From positions 1 to 62,902 of the forward strand of contig CAZMEX010000011.1 of NCBI GenBank assembly GCA_964565415.1: a stretch of 62,902 nt of DNA. Direction: 5' to 3'. Both the position numbers and the translations under genes were made by a program. Below the pieces are notes generated by a model. The model did no database searches and had not been told where the DNA came from. It saw only the letters and a list, made by a program, of their open reading frames with translations. This DNA comes from JAIOSM01 sp964565415 (lineage in GTDB: Bacteria; Desulfobacterota; Desulfobacteria; Desulfobacterales; Desulfobacteraceae). Below, piece after piece: positions 53,457 through 61,869 of this stretch. The first letter of the stretch is position 1, and each line of letters starts with the position of its first letter.

Positions 53457-54029
53457 ATGGAAGATACTTTAACAGTTTTTACTGCAAGCAAGTATTGCAA
53501 TGTTTCGTCAAAAACCATTATTAATTGGGTAGAGTCCGGTCATATCAAGGCGTATAAGACTGTGGGCGGTCATCGCAGGATAAAAAAAAGCGATCTCGAA
53601 GTTTTCATGAGGGATCAGGGGATACCTATTCCGGTGGAAGAGGATGAGGGAAACAGGAAGAAAATTTTAGTAGTGGATGATGACATGATCATCGTAGAAT
53701 CCATTGTCCAGGCCCTTGAGGAGGATGAATTCAACTATGAGGTGATTTCAGCTTCTGATGGGTTTGAGGCAGGTCTTCAGGTTAATCATTTTAACCCTGA
53801 TCTCATGATTCTGGATATTATGATGCCTGATATCAAAGGGTATGAAGTTTGTAAAAAGATTAAAACCAATGATAAAACCAAACATACAAAAATCATTGTT
53901 TTGTCTGCATATCTGGATGATGAAAAATTTAAGCAGATGAAGGAGAATGGTGCGGATATCTGCTTTTCCAAGCCCTTACCTCTGCCCCAGCTCAAAGAAG
54001 AAGTGGCAAAATTACTCGACTTAAAATAA
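53457..54029 (+). CDS. excisionase/MerR-type HTH fused to response-regulator receiver
   Basis: A 190-residue regulator with inverted order: a BldC/excisionase-like HTH first (FTASKYCNVSSKTIINWVESGHIKAYKTVGGHRRI-type region, about 8-50), then a receiver (about 68-188, VDDDMIIVESI, LMILDIMMPDIKG phospho-acceptor, CFSKPLP Lys). No kinase is fused. It is the first gene of the operon, 13 bases before the MetF-like gene, with a GGAGG site. It probably tunes this operon in response to a histidine kinase elsewhere, perhaps through the repeat at 53332-53404. Confidence 0.85.
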   Translation: MEDTLTVFTASKYCNVSSKTIINWVESGHIKAYKTVGGHRRIKKSDLEVFMRDQGIPIPVEEDEGNRKKILVVDDDMIIVESIVQALEEDEFNYEVISASDGFEAGLQVNHFNPDLMILDIMMPDIKGYEVCKKIKTNDKTKHTKIIVLSAYLDDEKFKQMKENGADICFSKPLPLPQLKEEVAKLLDLK

Positions 54030-54042
54030 GAGGAGGCAGATT

Positions 54043-54921
54043 ATGAATTTAAAGGACTCATTGAAAAAGAAGAAATTTGTAGTAACGTCTGAGATACAAG
54101 CTCCTCTTGGTACTGATGAACCCCAGGAGCTTATTGACAACTTAAAAAAAATACGGGGTCGTGTTGATGGTGTCTCTGTTTCAGATGTTGAATTAGAAGG
54201 TGTTGTAGGTGATACCATTAAAACTTGTGACCTTTTAAAGCAAAACAGGTTTAATGCTATCTATCAGACAACAACAAGGGATAAAAATAGATTTCAGCTC
54301 CAAAAGGATTTGACCCTTGCCCATGAAACCGGTGTTGAAAATTTGCTGGTCTTTACTGAAGACTACAGAATTTCCGGAGACACACTCCAGGAGTCCATGT
54401 TTTTCCATGTGGATTCAGGAAAACTTGCATCGGTTCTTGACCATATGAAAGAGGGGCAGACCATTGATGGTAAGGAGTTGCCAAATAAAGTTGATTTTGT
54501 TCTTGGTTCAGGCGTTGAAACACCCTGGGGGAAAAATGTTCCCAAACGCGGCATGGAAGAGATGGAAGATATGATGAATGTGGGTACAGGGTATTTTCTC
54601 ACCACTCCAATATTTGACCTTGACCAGTTTGACCGATTTATGAATCAGGTGGGAACTTTTAATGTTCCTGTTATTGCTGAAGTCATGATTCTCAGGACAG
54701 CAGGCATGGGAAAATTTTTAAACCGTCATTTTAAATCCGGGCTTATACCGGAATGGGTGATTAAAAAATTAATGGATGCACCGGATAAAACAAAAGCAAG
54801 CATTGAGTTGTTTGCAGATACTGTAAACAGCCTTAAAGATCTTTGCCAGGGTGTACATATTATCACAATTGGTGGTGAGGAAAAACTGGGACAATATCTC
54901 AATGCAGCAAACTTGAAATAG
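54043..54921 (+). CDS. methylenetetrahydrofolate reductase-like protein (MetF homologue 1)
   Basis: A 292-residue TIM-barrel protein of the MTHFR family: KFVVTSEIQAPLGTDEPQELI at the start (Glu catalytic residue in TSEI), YQTTTRDKNRFQLQKDL near 70 and GVENLLVFTEDYR near 95. It is shorter and more distant from MetF than the second homologue at 61.9 kb. It lies just after the regulator and 28 bases before the Sec HdrC-HdrB gene. It may be a second MTHFR of changed specificity or a structural partner; its substrate cannot be told. Confidence 0.82.
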   Translation: MNLKDSLKKKKFVVTSEIQAPLGTDEPQELIDNLKKIRGRVDGVSVSDVELEGVVGDTIKTCDLLKQNRFNAIYQTTTRDKNRFQLQKDLTLAHETGVENLLVFTEDYRISGDTLQESMFFHVDSGKLASVLDHMKEGQTIDGKELPNKVDFVLGSGVETPWGKNVPKRGMEEMEDMMNVGTGYFLTTPIFDLDQFDRFMNQVGTFNVPVIAEVMILRTAGMGKFLNRHFKSGLIPEWVIKKLMDAPDKTKASIELFADTVNSLKDLCQGVHIITIGGEEKLGQYLNAANLK

Positions 54922-54949
54922 AAAACTTAAGATAAGGGAGAGCTTTAAA

Positions 54950-56242
54950 ATGGAAGCAGTTATTAAAATTGATGAGCTTGTGCCTGAATTTAAAGATGAT
55001 GTTCTATCTCGTATTCCAGATGCTAATTTTGACTTGTGTTTAACCTGTGGAACTTGTACCGGAGGGTGTCCTGCATCAGAGCAGTTTGATATGGATCCCA
55101 GAAAACTTATAAGAATGTTGAATTTTGGTATGGATGAGGAGGTGAAAAAAAGCAGTTGGATGTGGGTTTGCAGCATGTGCGCGCGATGCCAGAGTGTCTG
55201 CCCAATGAATATTGCAATACCGAAATTAATCTATAATATCAGGGGAAGTGTGGAGAGAAGCAAGCGCCCAAAGGGTATTTTGGGCTCATGTGATCAGCAC
55301 ATCAGAACCGGGAATGCCATGGGGGCAAATAAAGAGGATTTCAAGTTCACTGTGGAGGATGTTGCCGAAGAGATAAGGGAAGAACATCCCGGGTTTGAAG
55401 ACCTCCAGGTCACTGTGGATCGTGCAGGTGCTCACATGGTGTTGAATCAAAATTCCAGGGAGCCTGTTACAGAACCTGAAGAGCTGGGACCGTTGTGGAA
55501 GGTGCTTCATATGGTTGGAGCAGACTGGACATATCCGTCAGTAATGTGGGGTGGTGAAAATTATTGCATGTTTCTTGCCGATGATGAGGGCTGGAAATAT
55601 ATTATGGAGGAGTTTGTCCACCATGTGGATAACAATCTGAAAAGTAAATATGTAGTCAATACAGAATGAGGACATTCATACTATGCAATCCTGGAAGGGT
55701 TGCGCAAATACAAAATACCCCATAATTTTGAATTGATAACTATAATCGAACTTTATGCAAAGTGGATAAGGGAGGGAAAACTCAAGGTAAACTCTGACTG
55801 GAACAGAGATATTAAAGCAAAGTTTACTTTACAGGACCCCTGCAACATTGGAAGAAAAAGCGGATCCAATAAAATTGTGGATGACCTGCGATTTGTAATT
55901 AAAACCGTGGTTGGTGAGGAAAATTTTGTTGATACTGTGCCCAACAGGGATAACAATTATTGCTGCGGAGGCGGAGGCGGGGCTTTACAGGCTGGATTCC
56001 CCGAGCCAAGGCGGGCCTACGGAAAAATAAAATTTAACCAGATCATGGCAACCGGTGCAAGCTATATAATTGCCCCTTGCCACAATTGCCACGCACAAAT
56101 TGAGGATATTGGAGAGCATTTTGGTGCTGATTATCATGTTGTGCATTTATGGACAGTAATATGTCTTGCCATGGGAGTGCTGGGAGAAGATGAGAGAACT
56201 TATCTTGGACCGGATCTGGCTGAAGTCGGATTAAAAATTTAA
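54950..56242 (+). CDS. HdrC-HdrB fused subunit with selenocysteine
   Basis: Reading through TGA 55667-55669 gives one 430-residue protein. Residues about 27-90 are HdrC-like with two four-Cys sites (C30,33,36,40 and C74,77,80,84). The C-terminal CCG domain has C298, CCG at 338-339 and C377/C380, the CX39CCX37CXXC spacing of HdrB noncubane clusters. Codon 240 is UGA in NTE-U-GH, where relatives have Cys-Gly-His, so Sec probably serves as ligand or redox residue. An ATG at 55700 has no ribosome-binding site, and the parts are incomplete alone. Within the operon it would pass electrons between HdrA and the disulfide-/methyl-side partner. Confidence 0.92.
55685..55703 (+). promoter_or_regulatory. 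SECIS-like hairpin of the HdrC-HdrB gene
   Basis: Starting 16 bases after the UGA, GCAATCC pairs with GGGTTGC (7 pairs, one G-U) around loop TGGAA. Position and loop size match bacterial SECIS elements recognised by SelB. Confidence 0.6.
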
Positions 56243-56254
56243 GGAGAGATCTAA

Positions 56255-59200
56255 ATGACCAAAAACGCTAAAGGCTCTGTAATGGTTGTAGGTGCAGGTA
56301 TAGCAGGTATACAGGCTTCCCTTGACCTTGCTGACTCTGGCTACTATGTATACCTTGTTGATAAAAATACTGCCATTGGTGGAACAATGGCTCAACTTGA
56401 TAAAACTTTTCCCACCAATGATTGTTCCATGTGTATTATCTCCCCGAAACTTGTAGAAGCTGGAAGACATTTGAATGTTGAGCTTCTAAATATGACTGAA
56501 GTTGAGGAGGTAACAGGTGAAAAAGGTGATTTTAAAGTAAGATTAAAACAGGAATCCAGATATATTGATCTTGATAAGTGTACTGCTTGCGGTGAGTGCT
56601 CTGATGTTTGTCCTGTTGAGCTTCCAAATGCATTTGATGAAGAGCTTAACAATAGAAAAGCTGCATTTAAATTATATCCCCAGGCAATGCCGTCAGGATA
56701 TGTCATTGAGAAAAAAGATAAAGCACCATGCCGTCTGACTTGTCCGGCTGGACTCAATGTCCAGGGATATGTCCAGATGGTAAAAGAGGGCAAATATAAA
56801 GAATCCCTTGAAATTATCATGGAGCAGCTTCCTTTGCCCGGAACATTAGGCAGGATCTGTCCCCATGAGTGTGAAGATGCATGTCGAAGGTGCCAAGTTG
56901 ATGAACCTGTTGCCATCAGGGATTTAAAACGTCTGGCAGCAGACAAGTTTGACCCCAGGGAGGTAGAGATTAAATGTGCGGGCAAGATAGGAAAAAAAGT
57001 TGCCATTATAGGTTCTGGACCTGCAGGGCTTGCAGCAGCATATCATCTTGCAAAACAGGGTGTTGATTCTGTTATCTATGAATCTTTGCCCCAGGCAGGC
57101 GGGATGCTCAGGGTCGGTATTCCTGATCATCGCCTTCCTCCTGAAATCCTTGACAAAGATATTGAGGTAATTACAAACCTGGGGGTTGAAATTAAGGTCA
57201 ATACCGCCCTTGGTAAAGATTTTACAGTGGATTCATTGCTTGAAAACGGGCATGATGCAGTGTTTCTTGCCATGGGAGCCCATAAAGGCATTGAACTTGG
57301 CATTGAAGGCGAAGACCTTGACGGTGTCCGCCAAGGTGTTGATTATTTAAGGGAACTCAATCTTGCCGGTAAAACAAAAACCGGGCAGAATATTGCCATA
57401 ATCGGGGGCGGAAATGTTGCCATTGATGTTGCAAGAGCTGCTGTAAGGCTTGGGGCGAAAAATGTAACAATTCTCTATCGTCGTACCAGAAAAGAGATGC
57501 CTGCCTGGGAGGAAGAAATCTGTGCTGCTGAAGATGAGGGCGTTGAAATTATCTATCTTGCAGCACCTCAAACAGTGCTGGAAAACAGTGGTAAGGTTGC
57601 AGGCCTGAGAGTTCTGAAGATGGAGCTTGGTGAACCTGATTCCTCAGGAAGAAGAAGACCTGTTCCTGTTCCGGGCAGTGAGTATGATATTGAAATTGAC
57701 CAGTTGATTCCTGCCATTGGGCAGCGACCTGATATCTCTTCCATTAAAGATATAGCTGATATTAACATTTCAAAATGGGCAACAACTGAAGTAAATCCTT
57801 TGACCTTTGCAACAGATAAGAAAGGTGTGTTTGCAGGTGGTGATGTGCAGACAGGTCCGGGAGTTGCAATCAGCGCAATTGCAGCTGGTATGGAAGCTGC
57901 AATTTCCATCGCAAGATATCTTAAGGGTAAAGATATGATGGAAGCAAGAGAGCTGCCTGTTATTGAAAACCCTGAATATATTCCAGTTTCAGAAAACATG
58001 CTTGAAAAAAAGCGCTACAAAATGCCTGAACTTGAAGTTGCAAAAAGGGCAGGTAATTTCCATGAGGTTGAGCTTGGATATGGAGAAGAAGAGGGTAAAA
58101 AAGAGGCGGCTCGATGTCTGAACTGCGGTTATTGTTCCGAGTGCATGCAGTGTGTGGATGCATGTCTTGCAAACGCAGTTGATCATAATATGCTGGGAAA
58201 AGAGCTTAACCTTGATGTTGGAGCAATTATTCTTTCACCTGGATTCACACCATTTGACCCATCTGATTATACAGCCTATTGTTATGGACACAGTCCCAAT
58301 GTAGTGACCAGTGTGGAGTTTGAACGTATTTTGTCTGCATCGGGTCCCTATGCAGGGCATCTTGTCAGACCTTCTGACAATGTTGAGCCAAAAAAGATTG
58401 CCTGGCTGCAATGTGTTGGATCAAGGGATATTAACAAGGGGGATCACTCATATTGTTCCGGTGTATGCTGCATGTATGCAAATAAGCAGGCAGTAATTGC
58501 AAAAGAGCATAGTGGGGAAAGCCTTGATACTGCTATTTTCTTCATGGATATGAGAACCCATGGCAAAGAGTTTGATAAATATCACATAAGGGCACAGGAT
58601 GACACTGGTGTTCGATTTGTTCGTTCCAGAATTCATTCTGTTTTCCCGGAATCTGGGGATAAATACAGAATAGTTTATGCAACAGAGGCAGGTTCAACAG
58701 CAGAAGAGATATTTGACATGGTTGTTCTATCCATTGGTCTTTCTCCATTGGAAGGAGGAGAAGAACTTGCAGGGAAAATGGGTATTGAATTAAACAGCCA
58801 TGGGTTTGCAAAAACAGATAACCTCTCTCCTGTATCAACAACACGGGATGGAATATATGTCTGTGGCGCATTTCAGGAGCCAAAGGATATTCCGGCATCT
58901 GTAATGGAGGCATCGGCTGCTGCTACAACAGCATCCATGTCTTTAAAAGAGGGCAGATGGTCAATGACAAAGACAAAGGAGCTGCCTCCGGAGAGTGATT
59001 TTTCAGGAATGAAGCCCAGCATAGGCGTTTTTGTCTGTAATTGCGGTATTAATATAGGCGGTATTGCAGATGTTCCGGCAGTAAGAGATTATGCTGCAAC
59101 TTTACCCTTTGTGACCCATGTGGAGGACAATCTTTTTACCTGTTCCCAGGATGCCCAGGATCATTTAAAAGAGGTGATAAAAGAGAATAAACTCAATCGT

Positions 59201-60694
59201 GTGGTGATAGCATCCTGCTCGCCAAGAACCCATGAGCCTCTGTTCCAGGAAACAATCAGGGATGCAGGTTTAAATAAATACCTTTTTGAAATGGCAAATA
59301 TCCGCGATCAAAATACCTGGGTTCATATGAATGAACCGGAAAAAGCCACTAAAAAAGCAAAAGATCTTGTTCGCATGGCAGTTGCAAAAGCTGCCCTTGT
59401 GGAACCCCTCCACCAGGTAAGCCTTGATATTAAGAAATCCATGGTTGTGGTGGGAGGTGGTGTGGCAGGTATGGAAGCAGCAATAGGCGCAGCTGAACAG
59501 GGAATTGAAGTTCACTTGATTGAAAAAACCAGAGCTCTAGGAGGCATTGCCAGAAACCTCAATACAACCTGGCAGGGCGAGCCGATCCAGGAATATCTGG
59601 ACAACCTTATAAAAAAAATAGATGGTAATGATTTAATCAAGCTTTATCTGGACTCAGAAGTTGCATCAACCACAGGGTCCATGGGTAATTTTATTACTGC
59701 TGTTTATGTAAACAGGGAAAAGGGAGAAAAAATTACCATTGAACATGGTGCTACTATTATTTGTACCGGAGGAATGGAGTATAAACCTGAGGAGTATCTC
59801 TACTCTGACCATCCAGATGTATTGACCCATTTGGATATGGATGCAGCTTTGCATGAAGGTGATCAAAGAATCAATAAAGCCAAGGCAATTATCTTTATCC
59901 AATGTGTGGGCTCAAGAAACAATGATAATCCATATTGCAGTAAGGTGTGCTGCACCCACAGCCTGAAAAGTGCCCTGGCAATTAAAAAAATAAGCCCCCG
60001 GGCAAAGATTTATATTGTGTACAGAGATATCAGATCCTATGGATTTAGAGAGGATATATACCAGGAAGCAAGGGAAAAAGGTATACTGTTTATCCGTTAT
60101 GATCTTGAGAAGATGCCTGAACTTAGAAAAGATAGCCAGGGACAATTAGAGTTTAATGTGATTGACCATGTTTTACAGATGCCGGTTCAAATTAACCCGG
60201 ATCTGGTGGTTTTAGCCTCAGGTGTCGTACCGGGTGACAACAAAGACCTTTTTGAAAAGTTCAAAGTACCTGTGAATGATGAAGGTTTTCTTGTGGAAGC
60301 CCATGCCAAACTAAGACCTGTTGATTTTGCATCGGACGGTCTTTTTGTTGCAGGTCTTGCCCACTACCCAAAACCAATTGAAGAGAGCATTGCCCAATCC
60401 CGTGCAGCAGTTGCAAGAGCCATGACAATCATCTCAAAAGATTCGTTAATGGTTGGTGGAGTCGTGGCAGAAGTGACACCTGAAAAGTGTGCCGTTTGTC
60501 TGACCTGTGTCAGAACCTGTCCCTACGACATACCGTATATACATGAAGATGGATATGCCATGATTGCAGCTTCAGAGTGCCATGGATGCGGTGCATGTGT
60601 GGCAGAGTGTCCGGGTAAGGCAATAAAACTGAACCACTTCACAGACCCGCAGATTTTAGCAAAAACCGATGCGCTTTTTGAAGAAGCACTATAA
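56255..60694 (+). CDS. hdrA: giant HdrA-like flavoprotein: partial HdrA with inserted GltD module plus complete HdrA
   Basis: A 1479-residue multidomain protein. Residues 1-120: HdrA-type FAD domain (VVGAGIAGIQASLDLAD) and a ferredoxin site C109, C112, C115, C119. Residues about 155-615: GltD/NfnB-like insertion (CRLTCPAGLNVQGY, FAD motif GSGPAGLAAAYHL, GGGNVAIDVARAA and YRRTRKEMPA for NADP(H)), closing with CLNCGYCSECMQCVDAC. Residues about 640-905 resume HdrA (CVGSRD, CSGVCCMYA). From about 918 a second full HdrA copy follows (GVFVCNCGINIGGIAD, ASCSPRTHEP, FAD GGGVAGMEAAIGAAE, CVGSR, CSKVCCTHS) with two terminal ferredoxin sites. HdrA normally is near 650 residues. It is probably the electron-bifurcating core. 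No internal UGA occurs. Confidence 0.93.
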   Translation: MTKNAKGSVMVVGAGIAGIQASLDLADSGYYVYLVDKNTAIGGTMAQLDKTFPTNDCSMCIISPKLVEAGRHLNVELLNMTEVEEVTGEKGDFKVRLKQESRYIDLDKCTACGECSDVCPVELPNAFDEELNNRKAAFKLYPQAMPSGYVIEKKDKAPCRLTCPAGLNVQGYVQMVKEGKYKESLEIIMEQLPLPGTLGRICPHECEDACRRCQVDEPVAIRDLKRLAADKFDPREVEIKCAGKIGKKVAIIGSGPAGLAAAYHLAKQGVDSVIYESLPQAGGMLRVGIPDHRLPPEILDKDIEVITNLGVEIKVNTALGKDFTVDSLLENGHDAVFLAMGAHKGIELGIEGEDLDGVRQGVDYLRELNLAGKTKTGQNIAIIGGGNVAIDVARAAVRLGAKNVTILYRRTRKEMPAWEEEICAAEDEGVEIIYLAAPQTVLENSGKVAGLRVLKMELGEPDSSGRRRPVPVPGSEYDIEIDQLIPAIGQRPDISSIKDIADINISKWATTEVNPLTFATDKKGVFAGGDVQTGPGVAISAIAAGMEAAISIARYLKGKDMMEARELPVIENPEYIPVSENMLEKKRYKMPELEVAKRAGNFHEVELGYGEEEGKKEAARCLNCGYCSECMQCVDACLANAVDHNMLGKELNLDVGAIILSPGFTPFDPSDYTAYCYGHSPNVVTSVEFERILSASGPYAGHLVRPSDNVEPKKIAWLQCVGSRDINKGDHSYCSGVCCMYANKQAVIAKEHSGESLDTAIFFMDMRTHGKEFDKYHIRAQDDTGVRFVRSRIHSVFPESGDKYRIVYATEAGSTAEEIFDMVVLSIGLSPLEGGEELAGKMGIELNSHGFAKTDNLSPVSTTRDGIYVCGAFQEPKDIPASVMEASAAATTASMSLKEGRWSMTKTKELPPESDFSGMKPSIGVFVCNCGINIGGIADVPAVRDYAATLPFVTHVEDNLFTCSQDAQDHLKEVIKENKLNRVVIASCSPRTHEPLFQETIRDAGLNKYLFEMANIRDQNTWVHMNEPEKATKKAKDLVRMAVAKAALVEPLHQVSLDIKKSMVVVGGGVAGMEAAIGAAEQGIEVHLIEKTRALGGIARNLNTTWQGEPIQEYLDNLIKKIDGNDLIKLYLDSEVASTTGSMGNFITAVYVNREKGEKITIEHGATIICTGGMEYKPEEYLYSDHPDVLTHLDMDAALHEGDQRINKAKAIIFIQCVGSRNNDNPYCSKVCCTHSLKSALAIKKISPRAKIYIVYRDIRSYGFREDIYQEAREKGILFIRYDLEKMPELRKDSQGQLEFNVIDHVLQMPVQINPDLVVLASGVVPGDNKDLFEKFKVPVNDEGFLVEAHAKLRPVDFASDGLFVAGLAHYPKPIEESIAQSRAAVARAMTIISKDSLMVGGVVAEVTPEKCAVCLTCVRTCPYDIPYIHEDGYAMIAASECHGCGACVAECPGKAIKLNHFTDPQILAKTDALFEEAL

Positions 60695-60709
60695 ATGGAG
60701 GCAAAAAAT

Positions 60710-61144
60710 ATGAATAGGGTTATGACTCAAGATTTTGAACCAAGAGTAATTGCATTTTGCTGCCAATACTGAGCATATGCAGCCGGGGACCTGGCAGGTT
60801 CCATGAGACTCTCTTATTCTGCTGATGTAAAGATCATCCAGGTGCCATGCACTGGCAGGGTAGATATTATCCATATATTGAATGCCATTGAGGATGGAGC
60901 AGACGGTGTATATGTTGCAGGGTGTATGGAAGGTGAATGCCATTTTATATCAGGGAATCTAAAGGCAAGAAAAAAAGTTGAATATGTTAAAAAAATCCTT
61001 GAGGAGCTTGGCATTGAGCCGGAAAGAGTTGCCATGTACAATCTCTCTTCGGCCCAGGGTGCAAGGTTTGCCGAGATTGCAAATGAAATGGTTGAGACAA
61101 TACAGAAACTTGGACCTACACCAGTTACAAGTAATGCAGCATAA
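60710..61144 (+). CDS. mvhD: MvhD-family iron-sulfur subunit with selenocysteine
   Basis: Translating TGA 60770-60772 as Sec gives a 144-residue MvhD. The N-terminus becomes FCCQY-U-AYAAGDLAG, matching the family motif CNWCxYxGADLAG, with Sec in place of the second Cys of CxxC (position 21). The rest follows the family: VPCTGRVDIIHILNAI and GCMEGECHFISGN. The start has GGAGG eight bases upstream; without read-through the gene would begin at 60803 and lack its cluster residues. MvhD links HdrA to an electron donor (hydrogenase in methanogens, where Sec forms are known); no hydrogenase is encoded here, so another donor such as a pyridine nucleotide or formate is expected. Confidence 0.94.
60786..60802 (+). 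promoter_or_regulatory. SECIS-like hairpin of mvhD
   Basis: Beginning 14 bases after the UGA, GGGACCT pairs with AGGTTCC (7 pairs, one G-U) around loop GGC. Distance and loop resemble the hairpin in the HdrC-HdrB gene, which also shows GG in its loop. Confidence 0.6.
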
Positions 61145-61177
61145 AAAAGAACTATTTAACCATAAAAGAGGTGAGAA

Positions 61178-61855
61178 ATGATAGTTGCAGATCGCAAATC
61201 TCTTGACGAGATACTAACCATGGTAGAGGATTGCAGAAAAATTCTTATTGTAGGATGCAAAGGGTGTGTTACAGTCTGTAACGCTGGAGGTTCCAAAGAG
61301 GTTGAGATTTTGTCATCATCCTTAAAGATAGCCAGGAAAAAAGCAGGCAGTGAGCTCTCCATTGACATGAAGACCCTGGAAAGACAATGTGACAATGAGT
61401 ATGTGAAACAGCTCAGCGAGACTGTTAATAACTATGATGCTGTTGTTTCCATGGCTTGTGGAGTTGGACCACAATTTTTATCAGAGATGTACAAAGAGCA
61501 GAGGTTTTTCCCGGCACTCAATACAACCTTTTTTGGCGGTGCAACAGAACATGGAATATGGGAAGAGAGGTGTGCAGGCTGCGGAACATGCATAATTCAT
61601 AAGTATGATGGGTTATGCCCCATTGCAAGATGTGCCAAAAGTCTACTCCATGGACCCTGTGGAGGTTCATCAAACAGTGTATGCGAGATATCAAAAGATA
61701 CTGAATGCATCTGGGATTCCATAGTAAGAAAGAAAATGGAGCAGGGAAAACTTGAAGACCTTCTTGTTGTAAATGACCTGAAGGACTGGCAAAGCGCCAG
61801 AGATGGTGGTCCAAGAAGAAGCATAAGAGAAGAGCTGGTTCAAGGAAATATATAA
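61178..61855 (+). CDS. metV: MetV-type methylenetetrahydrofolate reductase partner protein
   Basis: A 225-residue protein resembling MetV, the zinc- or iron-sulfur-binding partner of MetF in acetogens. Cys-rich motifs are GCKGCVTVCNAGG near 30, CAGCGTC near 132 and CPIARCAKSLLHGPCGG near 148. In Moorella, MetV-MetF with HdrABC and MvhD form one complex for methylene-tetrahydrofolate reduction; the gene order here is the same. It is 33 bases after mvhD and 14 before metF. Confidence 0.88.
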   Translation: MIVADRKSLDEILTMVEDCRKILIVGCKGCVTVCNAGGSKEVEILSSSLKIARKKAGSELSIDMKTLERQCDNEYVKQLSETVNNYDAVVSMACGVGPQFLSEMYKEQRFFPALNTTFFGGATEHGIWEERCAGCGTCIIHKYDGLCPIARCAKSLLHGPCGGSSNSVCEISKDTECIWDSIVRKKMEQGKLEDLLVVNDLKDWQSARDGGPRRSIREELVQGNI

Positions 61856-61869
61856 AAAGGAGAGACAAA

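Noticed and set aside
56255..60694. Sec in the giant HdrA
   Set aside because: Some HdrA proteins have Sec, but all key positions here (CSGVCC, CSKVCC, CVGSR) are Cys and the frame has no internal stop.
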